DNA from: Prevotella sp. | GTDB taxonomy: Bacteria; Bacteroidota; Bacteroidia; Bacteroidales; Bacteroidaceae | NCBI GenBank assembly: GCA_020026195.1 | Contig: JAHHQW010000047.1 | Span: 1-19,576, forward strand | Direction of reading: 5' to 3' | DNA length: 19,576 nucleotides | In this document: piece after piece, positions 7,971-15,404 of the stretch | How positions within the stretch are numbered: the stretch's first letter is position 1 | Layout: the number at the start of each line of letters is the position of its first letter | Notes under the pieces: model-generated | What the model was told of the DNA's origin: nothing | What the model saw: the letters and a program-made list of their open reading frames with translations, nothing else | Database searches by the model: none | Program-made: the position numbers and the translations under genes

Positions 7971-8881
7971 AAATTATATATAGTTGCGGCAGAAACAATT
8001 GCAATAATCAAATATACCGATCTGTTTGTTAGTTTTGTATCAGTCAGCACAATGTAATGAGATATAAGAACCGATGTCGTTATCACAAGTATTGGCAGCA
8101 GATGCATAAAATGCACTGGTTGCAGGAAAGTAAACAGTATGACAAAAAGATTGGTCGTTATTATCATCTCCATGAACATTCGTGTTCGAATCTTGTCCTT
8201 ATTGCTTGTACGCATGAAATGAATCATTCCGACTAACGACAGAAGAAACAGAGTACCAAACGTAACGGTGTTACTAGTGTCCGATACATCCCACGGCGAA
8301 AGAGGCTGGAACATTACTAATTGTGAAAAATGCTGCTCAAAGAACGTTAAGTCTCCTTTAAACATCAGACAGCCAAATATAAACCAGTATGGCATCAGCA
8401 TGCCAACGATTGAAGCCGCAAGTGTACGTCTGCCCATCGACATCAGATTTGTGAGCATCGTAAACCAAATTACAGGCAGAAAGAAGAATGTCTGTACAAA
8501 TAATAAACTTGAAAGGCCGAGTAATAGAAAAGCATAGAATGTTTTTCCTGCGGCATTCCTGTCCTGGTATGCTGAAAACAAGAAAATAAGGAATAATGTC
8601 CATAACAGTGCAGTGCAGGCGTAAGTGTCATGTATAAAGGCCCCCGTCATTGTAGTAAGCACAAGAAATGACGAAGGTATCATTCGGCTATATATCCTGA
8701 TGATTGAATTCCTCGTGTCAAGTTCTACGAGGAAATATGCAGTTATGGCTGTTAGTGCTAAAAAAGGAAGTGTGCTGACATTCAGCATTCCTGCCGATAG
8801 CCATAACACGACAGTTATAAATGCAACCGTAGCCAGAAGGAAACGGCTTCCTGATATTTTGTTCTGAAATCTCTTTACCAT
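7958..8881 (-). CDS. Polytopic inner-membrane protein, function unknown
   Basis: The protein has 307 residues and is strongly hydrophobic along nearly its whole length, with roughly eight or nine predicted membrane segments and short charged loops (VELDTRNS, YQDRNAAGK, MRTSNKDKIRTR). There is no signal-peptide cleavage site, and I recognise no catalytic motif. The general look recalls small Bacteroidetes membrane families such as DUF6427, but that is a weak resemblance. The ATG at 8879-8881 lies about 43 bases from a well-formed minus-strand promoter. It is the first gene of a two-gene unit with the YqaA-like protein, and the 13-base overlap suggests a joint membrane role. Confidence 0.8.
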   Translation of the reverse strand: MVKRFQNKISGSRFLLATVAFITVVLWLSAGMLNVSTLPFLALTAITAYFLVELDTRNSIIRIYSRMIPSSFLVLTTMTGAFIHDTYACTALLWTLFLIFLFSAYQDRNAAGKTFYAFLLLGLSSLLFVQTFFFLPVIWFTMLTNLMSMGRRTLAASIVGMLMPYWFIFGCLMFKGDLTFFEQHFSQLVMFQPLSPWDVSDTSNTVTFGTLFLLSLVGMIHFMRTSNKDKIRTRMFMEMIITTNLFVILFTFLQPVHFMHLLPILVITTSVLISHYIVLTDTKLTNRSVYLIIAIVSAATIYNLWIS

Positions 8882-8923
8882 GGTGTCGGTAACAAACGAC
8901 TATCTATGTGTCAATTTAGGGTG

Positions 8924-8955
8924 CAAATATACGTTTTCCGACATTAACGACCAAA
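8924..8955 (-). promoter_or_regulatory. Promoter of the two membrane-protein genes
   Basis: On the minus strand, TTTG (8955-8952) and TATATTTG (8931-8924) are separated by 20 bases. This matches the Bacteroidetes primary-sigma promoter TTTG-N19-21-TAnnTTTG and continues into CA. Transcription should begin near 8917-8920, giving a leader of about 35-40 bases. Confidence 0.75.
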
Positions 8956-9026
8956 TGTTTTGCGAGTTAAAAATTAATATAGAATAATAATTAGAGCCAA
9001 AAAAAAGTCGTTTGTGAACGAATGTT

Positions 9027-9057
9027 TTTGCAGTATGTCTGAAATTTTGTAGTTTTG
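9027..9057 (+). promoter_or_regulatory. Promoter of the MORN-glgB operon
   Basis: TTTG (9027-9030) and TAGTTTTG (9050-9057) are separated by 19 bases, an exact match to the Bacteroidetes promoter form. The expected start near 9062-9065 leaves a leader of only about 17-20 bases before the GTG start codon at 9082. It is divergent from the membrane-protein promoter, with about 70 bases between them. Confidence 0.75.
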
Positions 9058-9081
9058 AGGGGATTTTAAAAACATCAATAA

Positions 9082-10200
9082 GTGAAACATTCATTATTAT
9101 CATTATTTATATGTTGCATTTCGATTACAGCAGGAGCACAGAGTAAACTGCATATCGGTACGTGCACTACACATGATGGCGGACAATATACAGGCGAAAT
9201 AGTATCGAGAAAGCCACATGGAAAAGGAAAAGTTGTTTACAAAAATGGCGACAAATACGAGGGCGAATATGTTAAAGGAAAACGCACCGGGTATGGAGTA
9301 TATGTATTCCCCGATGGAGAAAAATATGAAGGCGACTGGTTGGAAGACCACCAGCATGGAAGAGGTACATATTATTTTAAAAACAATAATAAATATGTAG
9401 GACTGTGGTATCGCGACTATCAGCAGGGACATGGTGTTATGTATTATTGTAATGATGATGTGTATGACGGCAACTGGGAAAGGGATATGCGTTCGGGATA
9501 TGGAAAATACACGTATAAGGATGGTGTCGCATGTTATGAGGGTGAGTGGAAAGATGACCAGAAGAATGGTTATGGCGTATTTACCTGGAAAGACGGTACT
9601 GTATATAAAGGTGAATGGCGTAACAACATGCGTAATGGTAAAGGAGTAAACATCTTTTCAAGTGGTGACAAATATGATGGGGAATGGAAAAACGACAGTA
9701 TTCATGGCTGGGGTGTTTATACGTTCTCTAACGGAGATGTGTACAGCGGAAATTATCATCAAGGAGAACGTCACGGATTCGGAACGTTCAAATATGCTAA
9801 CGGTGATAAATACGTTGGCAATTTTGAGCATGGCAACCGCTCAGGACAGGGAACTTTTACATGGAGTACACATGACGAATATATAGGAATGTGGAAAAAT
9901 GACCTTTCGGATGGTCATGGAAAACTTGTAAGGAGTAATGGTGACTGTTATGAAGGCTCTTTCAAGCTTGGAGAGATGGATGGTGAAATAACAATTCATT
10001 TCCATGACGGCAGTCGTTTTAAAGGACTTTATTCTAAAGGTTTCAAAAACGGAAAGGCCATAGAGGAAGATGGTAAAGGCAATCGATTTGAGGGCTCTTA
10101 TAAAAAAGGTAAGAGAGATGGAGCCTATGTCATGAAAGATAGTAATGGTACCATAATTGAGAAAGGTACCTATGTTAATGGCAGAAAGAGAAAAATTTAG
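9082..10200 (+). CDS. Exported MORN-repeat protein (14 repeats)
   Basis: The protein has 372 residues. The start codon is GTG; no in-frame ATG lies close by, and translation from GTG gives a proper signal peptide (MKHSLLSLF...TAGAQ). From residue 33 to about 354 the protein consists of 14 successive 23-residue MORN units of the form GDKYEGEYVKGKRTGYGVYVFPD. The last three are more degenerate (for example GSRFKGLYSKGFKNGKAIEEDGK). There is no other domain. MORN repeats form an extended beta-sheet and serve as binding scaffolds in protein or lipid contacts; no enzyme activity is expected. The signal peptide puts it in the periplasm or at the surface. It is the first gene of an operon with the branching enzyme (23-base gap). 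A functional link to glycogen is not evident from the sequence. Confidence 0.88.
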   Translation: MKHSLLSLFICCISITAGAQSKLHIGTCTTHDGGQYTGEIVSRKPHGKGKVVYKNGDKYEGEYVKGKRTGYGVYVFPDGEKYEGDWLEDHQHGRGTYYFKNNNKYVGLWYRDYQQGHGVMYYCNDDVYDGNWERDMRSGYGKYTYKDGVACYEGEWKDDQKNGYGVFTWKDGTVYKGEWRNNMRNGKGVNIFSSGDKYDGEWKNDSIHGWGVYTFSNGDVYSGNYHQGERHGFGTFKYANGDKYVGNFEHGNRSGQGTFTWSTHDEYIGMWKNDLSDGHGKLVRSNGDCYEGSFKLGEMDGEITIHFHDGSRFKGLYSKGFKNGKAIEEDGKGNRFEGSYKKGKRDGAYVMKDSNGTIIEKGTYVNGRKRKI

Positions 10201-10223
10201 TGTTCTTTAATCGGTAGTTTTAG

Positions 10224-12257
10224 ATGGAAAACAAAGAATTAGGTAAAAAGGCTTCGAGGCTTGCTGTTCTGACGGATGAATATCTGAAGCCTTATGAAAC
10301 AGCGATAAGAGGCAGGCACGAAAATGCCTGTAACAAAATATCTCAGCTTACGAATAATGGTAAGCGTAAATTATCTGACTTTGCTTCGGGATACGAATAC
10401 TATGGTCTGCATAAACTGAAGAGGGGATGGGTGTTCAGAGAATGGGCACCGAATGCTACCGATTTGTATCTTGTCGGAGACTTCAATGGATGGAAGGAAG
10501 AAGAACGTTACCGCGCAAAACGTGTTCCCGGAACTAATAACTGGGAATTAAAACTTAGCGACAAGGCTGTTAAACACGGCGATCTTTATAAAATGCATGT
10601 CTATTGGGACGGAGGCAACGGTGAACGTATACCTGCTTACGTCACACGTGTGGTGCAGGATGAAGAGACGAAGGTGTTTTCTGCCCAGGTATGGAATCCT
10701 GAGGAACAATATGTATGGAAAAAGAAAAAGTTCCGTCCGTCTAAATCTCCTCTGCTTATATACGAATGCCATGTAGGTATGGCACAGAACGAAGAACGTG
10801 TAGGCACATATACTGAATTTAAGGATGATGTACTGCCGCGTATAATAGAAGATGGTTATAACTGTATTCAGATAATGGCAGTGCAGGAACATCCTTATTA
10901 TGGATCGTTCGGTTATCATGTAAGTAATTTCTTTGCGCCTTCAAGTCGTTTCGGTACACCTGAGGAACTTAAGGCTCTGATAGATGAGGCTCATAAGAAC
11001 GGCATTTCTGTAATAATGGATATTGTTCACAGTCATGCTGTGAAAAATGAAAACGAAGGTCTTGGAAATATTGCAGGAGATCCGTGTCAGTATTTCTATC
11101 CAGGTGAGCGTAGGGAACATCCGGCGTGGGACAGTCTGTGTTTTGATTATGGTAAGGACGAGGTAATACATTTCCTACTGTCTAACTGTAAGTACTGGCT
11201 TGAGGAATTCCATTTCGACGGATTCCGTTTTGACGGCGTTACTTCGATGTTGTATTATGATCATGGTCTTGGAAAGGCTTTCTGCGGATATGGCGATTAC
11301 TTTGACGGCTCGGCAGATGATAATGCAATCTGTTATCTGACAATGGCCAATGTGCTTATACATGAGGTTAATCCCAATGCCATTACTATTGCCGAGGAGG
11401 TGAGCGGTATGCCGGGACTTGCAGCAAAGTTTGCAGACGGAGGTTTCGGATTTGATTACCGTATGGCGATGAACATTCCTGATTACTGGATTAAGACCAT
11501 AAAGGAACTGCGTGATGAGGATTGGAAACCAAGCAGCATTTTCTGGGAAGTAAAGAATCGTCGTGCAGAAGAAAAGACAATCAGTTATTGTGAGAGTCAC
11601 GACCAGGCACTTGTGGGTGATAAGACCATTATATTCCGTCTTATAGATTCTGACATGTACTGGCATTTTAAGAAAGGTGACGAGAATGACCGTGTTCATC
11701 GCGGTATCGCACTCCATAAGATGATACGTCTTGTTACGGCTTCAGCAATTAACGGTGGATATCTTAACTTCATGGGTAATGAGTTCGGACATCCCGAATG
11801 GATAGATTTCCCACGTGAAGGTAACGGATGGAGCTATAAATATGCACGTCGTCAGTGGAATCTCGTAGACAATAAAGAACTCTGTTATCACTATCTTGGA
11901 GATTTTGACCATGATATGTTGAAAGTCCTGAAGAGTGAAAGGAGAATAGAACGTACTCCCGTAACAGAAATATGGCATAATGATGGTGACCAGATTCTTG
12001 CATTTATGCGTGGAAACCTTCTGTTTGTGTTCAATTTTAATCCGTCGAAGTCGTTTACGGATTATGGATTCTTAGTTCCGACGGGAACTTACGATGTAGT
12101 CTTAAATACTGATGCAAAACAGTATGGAGGCAACGGACTGGCAGACGACACGATGACACATTTTACAAATTATGATCCAGAATACGTAAAGCAGCGTAAG
12201 GAATGGCTCAAACTGTATATTCCTGCACGTTCGGCTGTTGTATTGAAGAAAAATTAA
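10224..12257 (+). CDS. glgB: 1,4-alpha-glucan branching enzyme (GH13)
   Basis: This enzyme makes alpha-1,6 branches in glycogen by cutting an alpha-1,4 chain and moving the piece to a glucose 6-OH; it acts in the cytoplasm. It has 677 residues. A CBM48 domain (about 65-150; FREWAPNATDLYLVGDFNGW) precedes the GH13 barrel. The conserved regions are present: DIVHSH, GFRFDGVTSM with nucleophile Asp337, AEEVSGMPG with acid/base Glu391, and ESHDQALVGDKT with transition-state Asp460. A C-terminal beta domain follows. AEEVSGMP and the overall length resemble the eukaryotic-like GH13_8 branch seen in Bacteroidetes rather than E. coli-type GlgB. It lies 23 bases after the MORN gene, and the next gene begins immediately after its stop codon, so co-transcription is likely. 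No other glycogen gene lies in the window. Confidence 0.96.
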   Translation: MENKELGKKASRLAVLTDEYLKPYETAIRGRHENACNKISQLTNNGKRKLSDFASGYEYYGLHKLKRGWVFREWAPNATDLYLVGDFNGWKEEERYRAKRVPGTNNWELKLSDKAVKHGDLYKMHVYWDGGNGERIPAYVTRVVQDEETKVFSAQVWNPEEQYVWKKKKFRPSKSPLLIYECHVGMAQNEERVGTYTEFKDDVLPRIIEDGYNCIQIMAVQEHPYYGSFGYHVSNFFAPSSRFGTPEELKALIDEAHKNGISVIMDIVHSHAVKNENEGLGNIAGDPCQYFYPGERREHPAWDSLCFDYGKDEVIHFLLSNCKYWLEEFHFDGFRFDGVTSMLYYDHGLGKAFCGYGDYFDGSADDNAICYLTMANVLIHEVNPNAITIAEEVSGMPGLAAKFADGGFGFDYRMAMNIPDYWIKTIKELRDEDWKPSSIFWEVKNRRAEEKTISYCESHDQALVGDKTIIFRLIDSDMYWHFKKGDENDRVHRGIALHKMIRLVTASAINGGYLNFMGNEFGHPEWIDFPREGNGWSYKYARRQWNLVDNKELCYHYLGDFDHDMLKVLKSERRIERTPVTEIWHNDGDQILAFMRGNLLFVFNFNPSKSFTDYGFLVPTGTYDVVLNTDAKQYGGNGLADDTMTHFTNYDPEYVKQRKEWLKLYIPARSAVVLKKN

Positions 12258-13370
12258 ATGGCAAGAAGAAACAAAAAGGTACGCAGACAGTACACTTTGG
12301 TACATACGGTGTGCTGTGTAGTGTTCTGTGTGCTTATATTCCTATATCTCTATTTTTACCAGGGCGATGTGATGGCTCTGGCACAGCACATCCTGTCTGG
12401 TGGTGCTACGACATACGATAAATTTATCGGGGCATCGGTCATTACATTTGTAATGTTCCTCGTTCATTCATTCGTATATTCTATATTACGTCTTGACAGA
12501 TGGTTCTACTGGCTTACATATCTGCCTTCGTTCTTGTTGATAGCCATATTGGGAGACGTTACGCCCGACGGTAGCGGAAGCGTATACAATAATGTGTGGT
12601 TCTGGCTCGCGCCTCTCATTCTGGTCGTATATGTTGTCATAGTACGTATGCTTGGAGAAGTAGATGCTCTGGGCAGGGATGATGTCTCTACAGGCTCATT
12701 GTTTTCAAAAGTGATGTGGACAAATCTGCTTTCTATTACTGTGATGATGCTTGTTACCATAGGAGCGGGCAATACAGATGTCATGTTGCATAATAGGATA
12801 AAAGTTGAGAATGCCATTATAGCCGGACGTTATGAAGAGGCTCTTTCCATAGGAAATGAATATCAGAAGACTGATGAATCTCTAACCATGCTGCGTGCAT
12901 ATGTATTATCCTTGAAAGGAGAATTGGGCGAACGTTTGTTTGAATATCCTTTGACGGGTGGTTCGTCGGCACTTCGTCCCAACGGAAAGAACGTAAACAG
13001 TCTTATGATATATGAAGGTGATATATTGATGTATATAAATTCTAAGACTCCCGGCAGTATCAACCATTCGGCTGATTACAACTTGTGTGCTCTTCTGATG
13101 GATCGTCGTACAGATGTATTTGAACGTGAACTTAAGAGACATTATTCAATAGACAGCACACTTCCAAAGCATTACAAGGAAGCTCTTCTTTTAGCCAGAA
13201 ACGTAACACCTGGAGATTCTGTTGAATATGCTGATGCTTCTGTAATGGCTGCATATACAGATTTCTTAAGTATAAGGAAAAAATATACATCCCATTTACA
13301 AATGCAGCAGGCACTGAAAGAACGATTCGGTAACACTTATTGGTATTATTATTACTGCGGACACAGATAA
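12258..13370 (+). CDS. DUF6057-like membrane protein
   Basis: The protein has 370 residues. About five hydrophobic segments fill the first half (roughly 14-33, 57-77, 82-98, 114-132, 152-170). A soluble C-terminal half follows, with helical, TPR-like character (VENAIIAGRYEEALSIGNEY, a typical repeat start). The N-terminal pattern LYLYFYQGDV...AQHILSGGATTYD recalls the Bacteroidetes family DUF6057, in which this arrangement of membrane segments plus a helical tail is usual. The assignment is by eye, and this copy may be shorter than many relatives. The ATG directly follows the TAA of glgB with no spacer, so translation is probably coupled. Function is unknown; its placement suggests a membrane role tied to the same conditions as the MORN protein and glycogen branching. 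Confidence 0.82.
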   Translation: MARRNKKVRRQYTLVHTVCCVVFCVLIFLYLYFYQGDVMALAQHILSGGATTYDKFIGASVITFVMFLVHSFVYSILRLDRWFYWLTYLPSFLLIAILGDVTPDGSGSVYNNVWFWLAPLILVVYVVIVRMLGEVDALGRDDVSTGSLFSKVMWTNLLSITVMMLVTIGAGNTDVMLHNRIKVENAIIAGRYEEALSIGNEYQKTDESLTMLRAYVLSLKGELGERLFEYPLTGGSSALRPNGKNVNSLMIYEGDILMYINSKTPGSINHSADYNLCALLMDRRTDVFERELKRHYSIDSTLPKHYKEALLLARNVTPGDSVEYADASVMAAYTDFLSIRKKYTSHLQMQQALKERFGNTYWYYYYCGHR

Positions 13371-13416
13371 TAAGTGTAAAAAAACTGCATATTCCATTTA
13401 AGAACATAACCCTATT

Positions 13417-13455
13417 AAAAAAACAAAAGCGATGGCCTTCACAGGTAATCGCTTT
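13417..13455 (-). terminator. Terminator of the candidate small RNA
   Basis: On the minus strand AAAGCGAT (13455-13448) pairs with ATCGCTTT (13433-13426) around a 14-base loop, then GTTTTTTT follows (13424-13417). On the plus strand the same stem could also stop transcripts from the DUF6057-like gene, although its nearest T-run (13476-13482) is distant. Confidence 0.75.
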
Positions 13456-13510
13456 CAATCTTCAATAGGTATTAGTTTTTTTAAGGTAAAAAGATTGTTT
13501 TCAGGATAAC
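13417..13510 (-). ncRNA. Candidate small RNA, about 90 nt
   Basis: Read on the minus strand, a full promoter (13547-13516) is followed by about 90 bases that end in a hairpin and T-run. The predicted transcript has two stacked hairpins. CAATCTT (13497-13491) pairs with AAGATTG (13462-13456) around a 28-base A-rich loop containing ACCTTAAAAAAACTAATACC. Directly next to it, AAAGCGAT (13455-13448) pairs with ATCGCTTT (13433-13426), followed by TTTTTTT. No reading frame of any length is present. It lies between two convergent genes with its own signals at both ends, so it is not simply a 3' UTR. I do not recognise the RNA family. A regulatory role by base pairing through the A-rich loop is a guess. 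Confidence 0.6.
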
Positions 13511-13515
13511 GATTG

Positions 13516-13547
13516 CAAAGATAAACATCTTTTTCATATTCCACAAA
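13516..13547 (-). promoter_or_regulatory. Promoter of the candidate small RNA
   Basis: On the minus strand TTTG (13547-13544) and TATCTTTG (13523-13516) are separated by 20 bases, an exact fit to the Bacteroidetes promoter form, and the box continues into CA as at most other promoters in this window. Transcription should begin near 13507-13511. Confidence 0.65.
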
Positions 13548-13567
13548 TAAAAGACTGATATTTTTTG

Positions 13568-13617
13568 TAAAAAATATAATTCTCCATGTCAATATCTTAA
13601 TATTGTAACATATGGAG
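13568..13617 (-). terminator. Terminator after the GHL10 gene
   Basis: A two-part hairpin: CTCCAT (13582-13587) pairs with ATGGAG (13612-13617), and inside it CAATAT (13590-13595) pairs with ATATTG (13600-13605) with a 4-base loop. On the minus strand it is followed by a T-rich stretch (13575-13568), 55 bases past the stop of the hydrolase gene. T-runs also follow on the plus side, so it may act in both directions. Confidence 0.55.
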
Positions 13618-13671
13618 TGACATTTTTATTCATTTTTTATCAATCTATGCCAGATTTCCGATGTAATTTTT

Positions 13672-15315
13672 TCATTTCTTAAATATTACACCGGCTCTGT
13701 GGCTGACTCCGCGTCTGTTAAGAGTGCGAAGAATGTATATTCCGGGCTTGATGTCTTTAAGGTCAATCCCTTCTTTGCAGTATTTTTTTGTAGATACAAT
13801 GTTGCCTGGTAAAGTCTCTACTATGATATATTCTATATCTCCCACAGGTTCGGGTACGTGTACGCTGTCTCTAACATGTTTTATCATGTTATAAGAGTCT
13901 GAGTCCTCTTCCATATATTGTTGTATGGCGTTGCTTTCACGTCCATACCGGTCACATGTAGTTACAGCAAAATAAAGCTGTGACGAAGTAATCTTAACGG
14001 CTGCTTTTAGGTCTGTCTTGCGCCATCTTATAAGGTTTCGTGCATCATTCGTATTAACAGGATATTTGTCTGATGCATAAACATTATATGTACAGTATGG
14101 AGATTTGTCGAATGTTCTGCCTTCATCCCATGATATGATGTAGTAGCTGTTGCTGTATTTCACATCAAGGTTTTTAGGAGACTGCGGAATATCTGTCGCA
14201 TTACATTTTGTTACAGGCATCAGGGCAGGGTATAGGTTGAATATATTTTTTGTAAATGTATATATGCCCTTTGTGTCATCTGTGAAAAACTTACTTCTAA
14301 AGAAGGCATATCCCGATTCATATTCTCTTGCGACGTACATCTGTCGGGTTATATCCTCTAATTTCCAGTTACCTTCTTTAGGTGATAACATGTATGCGCC
14401 AAGACCTGCGGCTACATTGCCTTCGTGTTTGTTTTCAGTCCAGTCGAGCAGGAATGGATAATAATTCTCATTTCTGAAATACATCATAGGGAAAAGTAAG
14501 TCCATTATACCGTCTTCAAGCCATGCCTGTGCGTCCTGGTAGACTCTGTCACGTGCGTTCCATCCATGACTGCTATAACGTGAGAGGTCAGAATATTTTC
14601 CAATTGGTGAGCAACTTACTTTTACCCATGGCTTTACGGATTTTACACCATAATATATTTTACGAACAATGGCCGTTATGTTCTCTCGAGCCTTTGCAGA
14701 AGAAATTCTTAATTTTAAGTTTTCCGGATATCTGATATAGTCAAGGTGAATACCGTCTATGTCATATCTCTCCGTAATCTCTTTGCAGATATCAGAGAGA
14801 TATTCCGCAACCTTACTGTTTGATGGATCAAGGTAACCTTCGTCGTGGTTACGCTTCACTATTCCTGGAAGATTTCTTCTCAGATGCCGGCATTCCTTAG
14901 AGTTCCATCTTCCGGCTGGAATTGTTGTAATCCATGCGTGTAGCTCCATTCCTCTCTTATGACATTCTTCTATAGCAAAAGACAATGGATCGTATCCAGG
15001 GGATTTACCGAGACTTCCTGACACACAAGGAGCCCATGGTTCATACTTTGAAGGATAAAGTACGGCACTGCGGGTACGAACTTGAAAAAGTATAGAATTT
15101 ATACCAGCTTCCTGAAGTTTGTCGAGTATTTCCGTAAGTTCCTTTTTCTGCTTATTAGCCGACGAAGCAGACATGGCGTAAGTCTTAGGCCAGTCCAGTC
15201 CGCCTAAAGTCGTAAGCCATACCGCTCTTATTTCGTACTTCGGATGTCTCTCTTGTGCTGCCGAATATACAAAGGACATCAGCAGCAGTAATATTATGGT
15301 TGTAAGTTTTTTCAT
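13672..15315 (-). CDS. Exported GHL10-family glycoside hydrolase (DigH/YddW-like)
   Basis: The start chosen is the ATG at 15315, which gives the signal peptide MKKLTTIILLLLMS...SAAQ. An in-frame ATG at 15348 would lie inside the likely promoter. The protein has 547 residues. Residues about 25-340 form the GHL10 (formerly DUF187) TIM-barrel domain, with RAVWLTTLGGLDWPKT at the start, FQVRTRSAVLYPS, the ELHAWITT strand, and the signature DIDGIHLDYIRYP (about 185-197). A fibronectin-III-like domain follows (about 375-460; SPKNLDVKYSNSYYIISWDE). E. coli DigH, which has this domain, cleaves denuded peptidoglycan glycan strands; a cell-wall substrate is therefore plausible here, but not shown. The last 45 residues (DLKDIKPGIYILRT...GVIFKK) resemble a type A type IX secretion signal, so it could be outer-membrane-exported. 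It is transcribed alone, divergent from cstA. Confidence 0.9.
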   Translation of the reverse strand: MKKLTTIILLLLMSFVYSAAQERHPKYEIRAVWLTTLGGLDWPKTYAMSASSANKQKKELTEILDKLQEAGINSILFQVRTRSAVLYPSKYEPWAPCVSGSLGKSPGYDPLSFAIEECHKRGMELHAWITTIPAGRWNSKECRHLRRNLPGIVKRNHDEGYLDPSNSKVAEYLSDICKEITERYDIDGIHLDYIRYPENLKLRISSAKARENITAIVRKIYYGVKSVKPWVKVSCSPIGKYSDLSRYSSHGWNARDRVYQDAQAWLEDGIMDLLFPMMYFRNENYYPFLLDWTENKHEGNVAAGLGAYMLSPKEGNWKLEDITRQMYVAREYESGYAFFRSKFFTDDTKGIYTFTKNIFNLYPALMPVTKCNATDIPQSPKNLDVKYSNSYYIISWDEGRTFDKSPYCTYNVYASDKYPVNTNDARNLIRWRKTDLKAAVKITSSQLYFAVTTCDRYGRESNAIQQYMEEDSDSYNMIKHVRDSVHVPEPVGDIEYIIVETLPGNIVSTKKYCKEGIDLKDIKPGIYILRTLNRRGVSHRAGVIFKK

Positions 15316-15323
15316 TTCACATG

Positions 15324-15356
15324 CAAAGTTATTACTATTTTTATCCAATTGTCAAA
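15324..15356 (-). promoter_or_regulatory. Promoter of the GHL10 gene
   Basis: On the minus strand TTTG (15356-15353) and TAACTTTG (15331-15324) are separated by 21 bases, matching the Bacteroidetes promoter form. The box ends only 8 bases before the ATG at 15315, so the mRNA would have almost no leader. This also argues against the longer start at 15348. Confidence 0.6.
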
Positions 15357-15365
15357 TATAATATG

Positions 15366-15373
15366 TATTTTTG
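15366..15373 (+). promoter_or_regulatory. Possible -7 box of the cstA promoter
   Basis: TATTTTTG followed by CA matches the Bacteroidetes -7 box and lies 31 bases before the cstA ATG. No TTTG is found at the right distance upstream; the nearest TTG (15349-15351) is only 14 bases away. Expression may need an activator, or the -33 element may be degenerate. It lies beside the divergent GHL10 promoter. Confidence 0.4.
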
Positions 15374-15404
15374 CATCAACTTTATAAATAAATACTAAAC
15401 AACA

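Noticed and set aside
9103..9886. Several Met-rich frames inside the MORN gene on both strands.
   Set aside because: They arise from the repeated codon pattern of the MORN units in other frames; only frame 1 has the 23-residue periodicity and a signal peptide.
9082..10200. The 14 MORN units as a DNA tandem repeat or mobile repeat.
   Set aside because: The repetition is at protein level; the DNA units have diverged and keep a constant 69-base frame, as in an ordinary MORN protein.
11175..11717. A 180-codon open frame opposite the branching enzyme gene.
   Set aside because: It is antisense to a highly conserved GH13 coding region; its sequence is Cys/Ile-rich and unlike a folded protein, so it is a shadow frame.
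15316..15348. Upstream ATG at 15348 as the start of the GHL10 gene.
   Set aside because: It would place 11 residues before the signal peptide and lies within the likely promoter (15324-15356).
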